From Rhodospirillales bacterium (lineage in GTDB: Bacteria; Pseudomonadota; Alphaproteobacteria; Rhodospirillales; JASLLV01): 19,838 bases of DNA. Each line of letters opens with the position of its first letter. Within the stretch, counting starts at the first letter, position 1. Shown here one piece after another: positions 7,414-15,005 of the stretch. The notes beneath the pieces were generated by a model. That model was not told where the DNA came from. It made no database searches and saw only the letters and a program-made list of their open reading frames with translations. The stretch is taken from the NCBI GenBank assembly GCA_030754475.1, contig JASMAE010000398.1, positions 1-19,838 of the forward strand, given 5' to 3'. A program made the position numbers and the translations under genes.

Positions 7414-8252
7414 GCGCGCGCCGCCCGGCGCCCGGCGACATGCGCACGCACGCCGCGCCGGCGGCGGTTGATTGGAGCCCCCGGCAATACGTCAAGTTCG
7501 CGCACCTGCGCGCGCGGCCGGCCCTCGATCTGCTCGATGTGGTGATGCGCGCGTTCTCGCGTGACGAGGGTCCACGCGCGGTCTTCGATCTCGGTTGCGG
7601 GACCGGAATCACCACGCGGCTTTTGGCCGAGCGCTGGCCCGCCGCGCGTGTGACGGGCATCGATTCCTCGCCCCCCATGCTGGCGCAGGCCCGCGCAATG
7701 ACTGGCGACACGTCGATCGAATGGCGCGAGGCGGACCTCGCCGCCTGGTCGCCGCCCGGCGACGCCGATCTCTTGTTTTCCAACGCAGCCCTCCAATGGC
7801 TCGACAACCACGCCCAATTGTTCCCGCACCTGATCGGGCCGCTCAGGCCAGGCGCCTTACTCGCCGTCCAGATGCCGCGCAACTACGACCAACCGTCGCA
7901 CGAGAACATGGTTGCCGCCGCCCGGTCGGGTCCGTGGTGGGCGCGGCTCGAGCCTATTATGCGGACCCGGCCCGTGGCTCGGCCGGAGGACTATTTCGAC
8001 ATCCTCGCGCCACACGCCCGCGAACTCGACATCTGGGAGACCACGTATGTGCACGCCCTCGAAGGCGACGATGCGGTGCTCGAGTGGACGGCAGGCACCG
8101 GGCTCAGGCCCTATCTCCAGGCTCTCGAAGGCGAAGACAGAGACGGCTTCCTGGCCGCGTACGGCGAACTCACGCGAGCGGCCTATCCACGGCGCGCCGA
8201 CGGCCGCACATTGTTTCCCTTCCGCCGGCTGTTCCTCGTGGCGCGGCGATGA
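7410..8252 (+). CDS. tam: Trans-aconitate 2-methyltransferase
   Basis: Tam transfers a methyl group from S-adenosylmethionine to trans-aconitate, an inhibitor of the citric acid cycle that forms spontaneously from cis-aconitate. The 280-residue cytosolic protein follows the E. coli Tam pattern throughout. It has a WSPRQYVKF start motif at 22-30, the SAM loop FDLGCGTG at 59-66, GIDSSPPML at 83-91 with Asp85, FSNAALQWL at 123-131, LAVQMPRNYDQPSH, an IWETTYVH block, TGLRPYLQ and the ending RLFLVARR. The first 20 residues are an Arg/Pro/Ala-rich extension; an internal ATG at residue 11 is an alternative start. The ATG at 7410 overlaps the kinase stop, and the stop overlaps the DUF547 start, so the three genes are translationally linked. 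Confidence 0.92.
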   Translation: MSARRPAPGDMRTHAAPAAVDWSPRQYVKFAHLRARPALDLLDVVMRAFSRDEGPRAVFDLGCGTGITTRLLAERWPAARVTGIDSSPPMLAQARAMTGDTSIEWREADLAAWSPPGDADLLFSNAALQWLDNHAQLFPHLIGPLRPGALLAVQMPRNYDQPSHENMVAAARSGPWWARLEPIMRTRPVARPEDYFDILAPHARELDIWETTYVHALEGDDAVLEWTAGTGLRPYLQALEGEDRDGFLAAYGELTRAAYPRRADGRTLFPFRRLFLVARR

Positions 8253-9091
8253 GCGCGGGAGCCGTCCGACGACACGGGGCGGCCGCCCCCTGGATCGCGA
8301 TCGCATTGGTGCTTGCGGCGGGCGTCGAAGCCGCGCCCGAGGCCGAGCTTTGGCAGCGCTGGGTCGTCCACGCGCCTGAGTCCACGCTGGCGATCGACCA
8401 CCGGGAATGGCAGGTCTTCCTCGATTCCTACCTCTTCGCCGGCGCCGACGGCGTCAACCGCGTCGCCTATGGCCGTGTTTCGGCCGCTGATCGCGCGAGG
8501 CTCGCAGACTACGTCTTGCGCCTGTCCGGGGTTCCGGTCAGCGCGCTGAACCGGTCCGAGCAGCGCGCGTACTGGATCAACCTCTACAACGCGCTGACGG
8601 TGCGCGTGGTCGTGGAGCACTATCCGGTCGCCTCGATCCGCGACATCGACATCTCGCCCGGACTTTTCGCCGACGGCCCCTGGCGGAAGAAGCTCGTCGA
8701 AGTGGAGAACGTTCCGGTATCGCTGGATGATATCGAACATCGAATCTTAAGGCCCATCTGGCGCGACCCGCGCATTCACTACGCGGTGAACTGCGCCGCC
8801 GTGGGGTGTCCCAACCTGCAGCCGCTCGTGTACAGCGCCGCGAACGCCGAGCGGCTGTTGAGCGAGGGTGCGCGCGCGTACGTCAATCACCCGCGCGGTG
8901 TCCGCTTCGATAAGGGGGGCCTCGTGGTGTCGAGCCTCTATGTCTGGTACGCCGACGACTTCGGCGACGACGAAGCGGGCGTGATCGCCCATCTCGCGGG
9001 TTTCGCGGATCCGGCGTTGCGCGCCCGCTTGAAAAGTGCGCGCGGCGTCGCGGATCACGCCTACGACTGGGCGCTGAACGACGCCCGCTGA
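8249..9091 (+). CDS. DUF547 domain-containing exported protein
   Basis: The 280-residue protein begins with a basic N-region and a hydrophobic core (APWIAIALVLAAGVEAA, about 13-29), which looks like a Sec signal peptide cleaved near residue 28. It should therefore be periplasmic. The mature part contains the DUF547 hallmarks: EQRAYWINLYNALTV at 104-118, SLDDIEH at 158-164, the Cys-bearing IHYAVNCAAVGCPNLQPL at 176-193 (Cys182 and Cys187) and a final YDWALN. DUF547 has no established activity; the invariant His and Cys residues suggest a catalytic or metal-binding role, but that is conjecture. The ATG overlaps the tam stop as ATGA. It is the last gene of the plus-strand run and converges on rlmI, 38 bases away. 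Confidence 0.9.
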   Translation: MSAGAVRRHGAAAPWIAIALVLAAGVEAAPEAELWQRWVVHAPESTLAIDHREWQVFLDSYLFAGADGVNRVAYGRVSAADRARLADYVLRLSGVPVSALNRSEQRAYWINLYNALTVRVVVEHYPVASIRDIDISPGLFADGPWRKKLVEVENVPVSLDDIEHRILRPIWRDPRIHYAVNCAAVGCPNLQPLVYSAANAERLLSEGARAYVNHPRGVRFDKGGLVVSSLYVWYADDFGDDEAGVIAHLAGFADPALRARLKSARGVADHAYDWALNDAR

Positions 9092-9129
9092 TCGCGACCG
9101 CGGCGCGGTTCCCATCAACCCCGATCCGC

Positions 9130-10329
9130 TCAGTCGATCTGAAGCACGAGCGATTTGAGATAGGCGGTTTCGGCGAGAAATGGGTGTACGGGATGATCGG
9201 GGCCGGCGGCCGCCGCGCGGATGATGCGCGCCTGGCGCCCGGCCCGCGTAATTCCCAGCGCGACCTCGCTCGCGAACGCGTCCGCGGGCACGTTGTGCGA
9301 ACACGACGCGATGAACAGGAAGCCGCCGTCTTCGACGAGCGCGGATGCGAGGTGGGCAAGCTTGCGATAGCCGCGTAGTCCCGACTTCAGCTCTCCTCGC
9401 GAGCGCACGAACGAGGGCGGGTCGGCGACGACGACGCGAAACCGTCGTTTCTCGTGGGCGAGTTCGGCCAGCTTCCCGAACGCGTCGCCACGCTCGAATT
9501 CGACGCCGGCGCCGACGCCGTTCCCGTCCGCCGCCCGCCGGGCCAGCGAAAGCGCCTCGCGCGAGGAATCGACGCCGAGGACGGCGCGCGCGCGCGCCGC
9601 CGCCGCCGCGACCGCAAATGCGCCCGTGTAGCAATAGATGTCCAGCATCGAGGCGCCCGCCGCCAGGGGTGCGACGAAGGCGCGGCTCGCGCTCTGGTCG
9701 AAATACCAGCCCGTCTTTTGTCCGGCCATGACATCGGCCGGGAAGCGCAAGCCCCCTTCGATCACCTCGACGGGCTCCCGTATCTCGCCCATCGCCACCC
9801 GGACGTAGCTGTCCAGACCCTCGAGCCGGCGGAACGAGCCGTCGTTGCGCAAGACGACGGTCTTCGCGCCGAGGCTTTCGTTCAACGCCGCGACCACGTT
9901 GGCGAGCAGGGCCTCGGTCCCGGCGGTCCCGGTCTGGACGACGAAGGTGTCGGCGAAGCGATCGACGATCAGGCCCGGAAGCCCGTCGGCCTCGCCGTGG
10001 ACCAAGCGGTAGTACGGCTCGGCGAACAGGCGTTTGCGGAGCGCCAGCGCGCGCATCAGGCGATCGCCGATGAGGTTGCCGTCGACGACCGTCTCGGCCC
10101 GAGGCGAGAACTGTCGATAGGCGATCAGCGCCCGGGCGTTGAAGGTGCCGACGCCGAGCGGCTTGCCGTCCGCCCGGCGCAGACGGGTAACGGTTCCGGC
10201 TGCGAGCGCCTTCGCCTCGGGCGTCATGCGAATCTCGTTGGAATAGACCCACGGATGGCCGCCGCGGACCCGCCGGTCACGGCCCGGTAGCATGAAGACG
10301 CTCGGCGCCTCGGCGACCGTGTTCGTCAA
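9130..10329 (-). CDS. rlmI: 23S rRNA m5C1962 methyltransferase RlmI-like (class I SAM-dependent)
   Basis: RlmI methylates C5 of cytosine 1962 in 23S rRNA. The 399-residue protein has an N-terminal PUA-like RNA-binding part (RRVRGGHPWVYSNEI at 19-33), a central EEHEA-type region with HGEADGLPGLIVDRF at 111-125, and a Rossmann methyltransferase domain. That domain carries GQKTGWYFDQ at 203-212, the SAM loop MLDIYCYTGAF at 228-238, VADPPSF at 301-307 and the SCS catalytic-cysteine motif at 342-344. The start used is TTG at 10327-10329, which overlaps the ggt TGA as TTGA. An in-frame ATG at residue 13 is the alternative. Specificity for position 1962 is taken from the family; RlmI/RlmK-like relatives could act on another rRNA site. 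Confidence 0.88.
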   Translation of the reverse strand: MTNTVAEAPSVFMLPGRDRRVRGGHPWVYSNEIRMTPEAKALAAGTVTRLRRADGKPLGVGTFNARALIAYRQFSPRAETVVDGNLIGDRLMRALALRKRLFAEPYYRLVHGEADGLPGLIVDRFADTFVVQTGTAGTEALLANVVAALNESLGAKTVVLRNDGSFRRLEGLDSYVRVAMGEIREPVEVIEGGLRFPADVMAGQKTGWYFDQSASRAFVAPLAAGASMLDIYCYTGAFAVAAAAARARAVLGVDSSREALSLARRAADGNGVGAGVEFERGDAFGKLAELAHEKRRFRVVVADPPSFVRSRGELKSGLRGYRKLAHLASALVEDGGFLFIASCSHNVPADAFASEVALGITRAGRQARIIRAAAAGPDHPVHPFLAETAYLKSLVLQID

Positions 10330-12149
10330 TCGCCGAGCGCCCGGCCTTCGCGTCGCGGGTCGGCGCCACCCAGAAGCCCGTCTTCGGTGATGGCGATGGC
10401 GTGAAGTCCGCTCGAAAGCACGCGCAGCGTGACCTCGTGGCCGAGGGCCTCCAGTTCGGGCTTCAGGGCCTCGATCGGGGTCCCTAATTCGAGATCTGTC
10501 GCGCCGTTGCGGTTGACGAAATGGGCCGCCGCGACGGCCTCTTGGATGTTCCGGCCCCAGTCGAGGACGCCGATCAGGGTTTTGACCACGAAGCCGATGA
10601 TGCTCGGGCCGCCCGGCGAGCCCACCACCAGAACCGGCCGACCGCTGCCGTCGAAGACGATGGTGGGCGCCATGGAGCTGCGCGGGCGCTTTCCTCCCTC
10701 CACCCGGTTCGCCACCGGCGCACCGTCTCGCTCGGGCAGAAACGAGAAGTCGGTGAGTTGGTTGTTGAGGAGAAAACCCCGGACCATCAGGCGCGAACCG
10801 AAGGTGCCTTCGATGCTCGAGGTGAGCGCGAGCGTGTTGCCGCCTGCGTCGACGACGCTCAGATGCGTCGTCGAGATTCCCCGTTCGCTTTCGGCGCCGG
10901 CGGCAAGGCCCGATTGGGCGAGAACGTCGCCGGGGGCCGCGCGGCCCATGCTCCTATCGGGCGAGATGGCCTTCGCACGCTCGACGAGATAGCGGGGATC
11001 CAAGAGCGCCGCGACGGGCACGGGCACGAAATCCGAATCGGCGACGAAGGTATCGCGATCGGCGAACGCGAGCCGGCTCGCCTCGGCGATCAGATGCACG
11101 GCGCGGGCGGAGTCGGGCTTCAGCGCGCCTAAGTCGAACTCTTGAAGGATGCCCAATGTCTGGAGGGTGGCGATAGCGCCCGAGGTGGGGGGCGGCATGC
11201 CGCACACGAGCCAGAAGCGGTATGGCAGGCAAAGCGGCGCGCGGGCCTTGGCCTCATAGGCGGCGAGGTCGTCCTCGGTCATGTCGGAGGGATGGCGCGC
11301 CGCGCCGCGCACGGTGCGAACGATGTCGCGAGCGATCTCACCCGCATAGAACGCGCCCGCCCCTTCCTCGGCGATGGTGCGCAGCGTTTCGGCGAACGGG
11401 CGGTTGACGAGGGTCGTTCCCGCCGCCTTCGCCTCGCCGGCGGGCGTGAAGAAGTAGGCCCGCGCCGCATCGAAGGTACCCAGGTGCGTGTCCGCGGCGA
11501 TCGAGGTATGAAGGCGCGCCGATATCGAAAAGCCGTTTTCGGCCAACCCGATCGCGGGTTCGAACAACCTTCGCCACGGAAGCTTTCCATGGTTGCGGTG
11601 CGCAGCCTCCAACATGCGGAGCAATCCCGGGACACCGACCGAAAGTCCGCCCACGACGGCGTCGAAGAACGGCATCGCCTCGCCGTTCGCGTCCACGAAC
11701 CGATCCGGTGTCGCGGTCGCGGGCGCGGTCTCACGGCCGTCGTAGGCGACGATGTCGCCGCTCGCTTCGGAAAAGTGGACGAGAAATCCTCCTCCACCAA
11801 TGCCCGACGACTGCGGCTCGACGAGATTGAGCACCATCTGCGCGGCGATCGCCGCGTCGAGTGCGCTGCCGCCTTCGCGCAAGATCTCGAGACCGGCCTC
11901 GGCGGCGAGCGGATTGGCGGCGGCGATCATGTGGCGCTTGGCCCGCGCAGGTTCGTTCGATTGCGTGCTCTCGGGCCCGCTCTGCGGTCGCGGCGCGGCC
12001 ACGTTCGGCGCTCCGCCAGAACCGCAGGCGACGAGGCCCGCGAGCGCGAGCGCGCCCACAAGGGCGCGGGCAAGCTCCCGGCGAGACCCCTTGGATGCCG
12101 CCTGCCGCGGCGCGCGCATATGTTTCGAAGCGGTTTGCAAGGCGGCCAT
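10326..12149 (-). CDS. ggt: Gamma-glutamyltransferase, lipoprotein type
   Basis: GGT cleaves or transfers the gamma-glutamyl group of glutathione and related peptides outside the cytoplasm. It is made as a precursor that self-cleaves to two subunits. The nucleophile is the first Thr of STTHLSVVD (Thr427 from the start chosen here). Other family motifs are NLVEPQSSGIGGGGF, PPPTSG and VVGSPGGPSI. The N-terminus has a basic region and a hydrophobic stretch ending in LAGLVAC, a lipobox placing the lipidated Cys at residue 42, so it is probably a membrane-anchored lipoprotein. The start chosen is ATG at 12147-12149, preceded by GGCAGG with five bases of spacing. GTG at 12195-12197 and ATG at 12117-12119 are also possible. 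Its stop overlaps the rlmI start. Confidence 0.92.
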   Translation of the reverse strand: MAALQTASKHMRAPRQAASKGSRRELARALVGALALAGLVACGSGGAPNVAAPRPQSGPESTQSNEPARAKRHMIAAANPLAAEAGLEILREGGSALDAAIAAQMVLNLVEPQSSGIGGGGFLVHFSEASGDIVAYDGRETAPATATPDRFVDANGEAMPFFDAVVGGLSVGVPGLLRMLEAAHRNHGKLPWRRLFEPAIGLAENGFSISARLHTSIAADTHLGTFDAARAYFFTPAGEAKAAGTTLVNRPFAETLRTIAEEGAGAFYAGEIARDIVRTVRGAARHPSDMTEDDLAAYEAKARAPLCLPYRFWLVCGMPPPTSGAIATLQTLGILQEFDLGALKPDSARAVHLIAEASRLAFADRDTFVADSDFVPVPVAALLDPRYLVERAKAISPDRSMGRAAPGDVLAQSGLAAGAESERGISTTHLSVVDAGGNTLALTSSIEGTFGSRLMVRGFLLNNQLTDFSFLPERDGAPVANRVEGGKRPRSSMAPTIVFDGSGRPVLVVGSPGGPSIIGFVVKTLIGVLDWGRNIQEAVAAAHFVNRNGATDLELGTPIEALKPELEALGHEVTLRVLSSGLHAIAITEDGLLGGADPRREGRALGD

Positions 12150-12237
12150 CGTAGCCTGCCTCGCCGCGGTTGTGGACCCGAGAGTTTGGATCGTCACAAA
12201 GCCACCGACTCGTCTGTCCGATGGCGGAGCGCGGATG

Positions 12238-12267
12238 TGGAAATCACGCTGTCGGTTCCGCTATGCT
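12238..12267 (+). promoter_or_regulatory. Possible promoter for the small CcoQ-like gene
   Basis: TGGAAA (12238-12243) and TATGCT (12262-12267) are separated by 18 bases, and each matches the sigma70 consensus at four positions. Transcription would begin near 12274, about 58 bases before the GTG start at 12332. This is a modest match, judged by eye only, but it supports an independent transcript on the plus strand between two minus-strand genes. Confidence 0.35.
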
Positions 12268-12331
12268 CGGGCGTGGCCCGACGCGGAGCCGGCGATACGG
12301 GCACCCCGAGTTCCGGCGAGGGATCGAGGCG

Positions 12332-12463
12332 GTGGCGTTTTCCAAGATTTTCGAAGGGGTGGGTCCGGCCTGGATCTTTTTGCTCGCCGTCCTGTTCGTC
12401 GGCGTCGTCTATTGGGCGTTTCGGCCGCGGCGTTCGCGCCCGCGCGACGACGACCCGGCGTAA
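12332..12463 (+). CDS. Small single-pass membrane protein, CcoQ/FixQ-like
   Basis: This 43-codon frame starts at a GTG and encodes one hydrophobic helix (AWIFLLAVLFVGVVYWAF, about 13-30). An Arg-rich turn (RPRRSRPR) and an acidic end (DDDPA) follow. That pattern of a helix ending in YWAFRPRR with a charged tail resembles CcoQ, the small subunit of cbb3-type cytochrome oxidase, which typically ends its helix in WAF-P-R. The protein is shorter than usual CcoQ and lacks the common C-terminal motif. No ccoN, ccoO or ccoP lies in the window. A GAGGG is about nine bases before the GTG. It is flanked by ggt and dcd, both on the other strand. It may be a genuine stand-alone peptide or a chance hydrophobic frame. 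Confidence 0.5.
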   Translation: MAFSKIFEGVGPAWIFLLAVLFVGVVYWAFRPRRSRPRDDDPA

Positions 12464-12477
12464 TGACCGCCCTTTCC

Positions 12478-12497
12478 GGCGCGTGGCCGACCGCGCC
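12478..12497. terminator. GC hairpin between convergent CcoQ-like gene and dcd
   Basis: GGCGCG and CGCGCC form a 6-bp stem with an 8-base loop directly after the dcd stop and 14 bases after the plus-strand stop. No T-run follows on either strand, so if it ends transcription it does so weakly or with Rho. Confidence 0.3.
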
Positions 12498-13712
12498 TCA
12501 GAACGACGACCGCTTGAACTGCTTGGCGAGCTGCAAGCCCTGGCGCTGGTAGCTGGAGCCGATGGCGGGGCCGTAGACCTTCTCCGGCACGTCGGTCAGC
12601 CGTTCGTAGACGATCCGGCCGACCACCTGGGCGTGCTCGAGGACGAACGGCACCTCGTGGGAACGGACCTCGAGAACCGCGCGCGAGCCCGCCCCTTCGC
12701 TTTCCGCGAACCCGAATCCGGGATCGAAGAAGCCCGCGTAGTGAACCCGGAACTCGCCCACGAGAATGTCGTAAGCGCGCATCTCGGCGGCGTGGTCCGG
12801 GGGAACGGTAACCGCCTCGCGCGAGGCGAGGATATAAAAGTCGCCGGGGTTGAGGATCAGCTCGTTCCCCCCTTCCGCGCGCACGGGCTCCCAGAAATCC
12901 TCAGGCTCGTAGTGGTCGGTCAGGCTCACGTCGATGAGCCTGGCGTGCGGCTTGGCCCGGTAGCCGATGAGCGCCGCGCCGCCTTCGCCGCGCAGATCGA
13001 CGGTCAGCGCGATCCCGCCCGAGATGTTTTCGTCCCCGGGCTCGGCGTCCACGAGCCCGACCTCGGCGTGCAGGCGCCGCAGGGCGGTGTCACTTGCCGG
13101 CGGGCTGCCGCGGCGCAGACGGATCTGGTTGAGCCGGTCCCCGGGGTGGACGACGATGCTAAACGCCCGGGGCGAGATCTCGGCGTAGAGCGGCCCCTTG
13201 TATGCGGGGCGTACCCGGTCGAACTCGCGGGCGCCGTCCGTAATCAGGCGGGTGAAGATGTCGAGCCGGCCGCTCGAGCTCTTGGGGTTCGCGACGCCAG
13301 AGACCCGCTTGCCCAGCGACAGCGATTCCATCAGCGGGACGATGTAGACGCAGCCCTTCTCGAGCACGGCGCCGTCGTCCAAGTCGATTTCGTGCATGCC
13401 CAGCGTTTCGATCCTGTCGGCCACGCGGACGCCCTCGCCGGGGAGAAAGCTCGCGCGAACGCGGTAGGCCATGTGCCCGAGTCGAAGGTCCAGGCTCGCC
13501 GGCTGGATCTGATCCTCGGATACCGGATCGAGCGCCTGAATGTGGCGATCGCGGATCATGGCGCGGATTGTCTGGGCGGGGACGATACCGGTGGCATACG
13601 CCCGGGGCGCGGCCTCACCCGCCTTCGTCGGGGCCGCGGCTTCCGCCCCTTCCGATGGCTCCAGATGGCGAAGTAGATCGAATCCGCTTTTTTCGGCCTC
13701 GGAATTTTGCAT
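12498..13712 (-). CDS. dcd: 2'-deoxycytidine 5'-triphosphate deaminase, long alphaproteobacterial type
   Basis: Dcd deaminates dCTP to dUTP, feeding thymidylate synthesis. The 404-residue protein is the long form, with two dUTPase-like folds in tandem, against about 190 residues for E. coli Dcd. The first half has DQIQPASLDLRLG at 67-79, the nucleotide-binding NPKSSSGRLDIFTR at 142-155 and the likely catalytic Glu in YAEISP (Glu178). The second half repeats the fold, with FFDPGFGF at 328-335 and RAVLEVRSHEVPF at 344-356. About 40 N-terminal residues (Glu/Ala/Pro rich) precede the region where family members usually begin. The start is ATG at 13710-13712 with GAGGG four bases before it. The frame is open further upstream, but that stretch contains the putative promoter and no family sequence. 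Confidence 0.9.
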   Translation of the reverse strand: MQNSEAEKSGFDLLRHLEPSEGAEAAAPTKAGEAAPRAYATGIVPAQTIRAMIRDRHIQALDPVSEDQIQPASLDLRLGHMAYRVRASFLPGEGVRVADRIETLGMHEIDLDDGAVLEKGCVYIVPLMESLSLGKRVSGVANPKSSSGRLDIFTRLITDGAREFDRVRPAYKGPLYAEISPRAFSIVVHPGDRLNQIRLRRGSPPASDTALRRLHAEVGLVDAEPGDENISGGIALTVDLRGEGGAALIGYRAKPHARLIDVSLTDHYEPEDFWEPVRAEGGNELILNPGDFYILASREAVTVPPDHAAEMRAYDILVGEFRVHYAGFFDPGFGFAESEGAGSRAVLEVRSHEVPFVLEHAQVVGRIVYERLTDVPEKVYGPAIGSSYQRQGLQLAKQFKRSSF

Positions 13713-13780
13713 GGCACCCTCGCGGGCCCCCCCGAGGCTACGAACCTCCAGGGCCGGGTGGCGTTCCGTATCCGACGTTG

Positions 13781-13810
13781 AGGCTAGCAGAGACCGCCAC
13801 TCCGTCACAA
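13781..13810 (-). promoter_or_regulatory. Putative promoter for dcd
   Basis: On the minus strand TTGTGA (13805-13810) is followed after 18 bases by TAGCCT (13781-13786). The -35 matches at four positions and the -10 at three. Initiation near 13774 would give a leader of about 60 bases and would rule out starts upstream of 13712. Confidence 0.4.
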
Positions 13811-14055
13811 TCGCATAAGATCCACGCAAACGTGGTAACGATCCCCACAGCCATCCTCGCTCGCGTCCGCCGCCAGGGCGCGAAAACCCGGTGATCGACG
13901 GGTATTCCCCACGATTCACAGGGAGGCATGCGAAAATGCTCCACCGCGACGCGTGCAGGAATCCCAAGGATTTACGCGGTGGCGGTTGAGAGTCGCTTCG
14001 CCAGACCCACCCTGATGCATGGGTTCGGCGGTATTTGATCGTTGTCGTGAAACGG

Positions 14056-14084
14056 TTGCAATCAGCCTTTCGGGCGCCTATGCT
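14056..14084 (+). promoter_or_regulatory. Putative promoter for panB-panC
   Basis: TTGCAA (14056-14061), a 17-base spacer and TATGCT (14079-14084) each match the sigma70 consensus at four positions. Initiation near 14091 lies after the in-frame ATG at 14080. It therefore favours the ATG at 14128 as the panB start. Confidence 0.5.
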
Positions 14085-14127
14085 GCAGTGCAGCGAAAAG
14101 GCCGTGGCGGCGGAAGAATCCCGTTCG

Positions 14128-14979
14128 ATGGAGCGGTGCTTGTACGGACCGCATCGGAAACACAAGACGACCGTGCCCGAGATCCGGGGGCGCAAGGGCG
14201 GCGTTCCGCTGGTGTGCCTGACCGCCTACACGACGCCCATGGCGCGGCTTCTGGATTCCCACGTCGATCTTCTGCTGGTGGGCGATTCGCTTGCGATGGT
14301 CATCTACGGCCATTCCAGCACGCTTTCCGTGACGCTCGAGACGATGATCGCCCACGGCGGCGCGGTCGTGCGCGGGGCCGAGCTTTCGTGCGTGATCGTG
14401 GACATGCCGTTCGGCACCTATCAGGAGACGCCCGCGCTCGCGTTTCGCAACGCGGCTCGGGTTATGGCGGAAACCGGCTGCGCCGGCGTCAAGCTCGAGG
14501 GCGGCGCCCAAATGGCCGAGACCATCGCGTTTCTCACCGCCCGCGGAATCCCGGTACTGGGACACATCGGCCTGATGCCGCAGTCGGTCCACACCGCCGG
14601 CGGCTACCGGACGCAAGGGCGCGCGCCCGAGGACGCGGCCCGCATCATGGACGACGCCAAGGCGGTCTCGGACGCGGGCGCGTTCGCGGTCGTGATCGAG
14701 AGCACGGTCGAGCCGGTGGCGCGGCGGATCACCGACGAGGTTCAAGTTCCCACCATCGGGATTGGGGCGTCGCCGGCCTGCGACGGCCAGATCCTGGTGA
14801 CCGAGGATCTGATGGGCCTGTTTCTCGACTTCACGCCGCGCTTCGTGCGCCGCTACGCGGAGCTCGGGGCGTCGGTCGAGTCGGCGGCCGAAGCGTACGC
14901 GGACGACGTACGAGCGAGGCGGTTCCCCGGGCCGGAGAATCTCTTCGGCCCCAAGGTTCCCAAGGCCGCCTCCGCCTGA
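14128..14979 (+). CDS. panB: 3-methyl-2-oxobutanoate hydroxymethyltransferase
   Basis: PanB makes ketopantoate from 2-ketoisovalerate and methylene-tetrahydrofolate, the first committed step of pantothenate synthesis. The 283-residue product has all the expected metal and substrate residues: Asp53 in LLVGDSLAMV, Asp92 in VIVDMPFGTY, Lys122 and Glu124 in GVKLEGG, and the catalytic Glu191 in AVVIEST. HIGLMPQSV and IGIGASPACDGQILV are also typical. The start is ATG at 14128, with GGAAGA upstream. An ATG at 14080 in the same frame falls inside the putative -10 box and is less likely. Catalysis should be cytosolic, as a multimer. panC follows after 26 bases and the two form an operon. Confidence 0.95.
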   Translation: MERCLYGPHRKHKTTVPEIRGRKGGVPLVCLTAYTTPMARLLDSHVDLLLVGDSLAMVIYGHSSTLSVTLETMIAHGGAVVRGAELSCVIVDMPFGTYQETPALAFRNAARVMAETGCAGVKLEGGAQMAETIAFLTARGIPVLGHIGLMPQSVHTAGGYRTQGRAPEDAARIMDDAKAVSDAGAFAVVIESTVEPVARRITDEVQVPTIGIGASPACDGQILVTEDLMGLFLDFTPRFVRRYAELGASVESAAEAYADDVRARRFPGPENLFGPKVPKAASA

Positions 14980-15005
14980 CGCGGCGCCATCCGGCGGCCG
15001 GGACC

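Larger units (their letters stand above)
13713..14127. other. Divergent intergenic region between dcd and panB
   Basis: About 415 bases without a convincing gene. It holds putative outward promoters for dcd (13781-13810, minus) and panB (14056-14084, plus). It also has a perfect small hairpin at 13822-13835 (CCACG-CAAA-CGTGG), just upstream of the dcd -35 box. Open frames cross it on both strands, but they lack recognisable protein sequence. No RNA gene or riboswitch fold was recognised. Confidence 0.6.

Noticed and set aside
8747..10252. A 501-codon minus-strand frame across the DUF547 gene end and rlmI.
   Set aside because: It lies out of frame with rlmI, whose motifs are clear, and is rich in Arg; there is no domain evidence.
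11142..13676. An open frame of 844 codons on the plus strand, running antisense through ggt and dcd.
   Set aside because: It mirrors the codon structure of the two real minus-strand genes in high-G+C DNA, and its translation is Arg/Gly/Ala-rich with no recognisable domain.
14019..15005. The panC frame extended upstream across panB, suggesting a long fusion protein.
   Set aside because: The extension is an out-of-frame reading of panB; panC has its own ATG at 15006 and a normal length.
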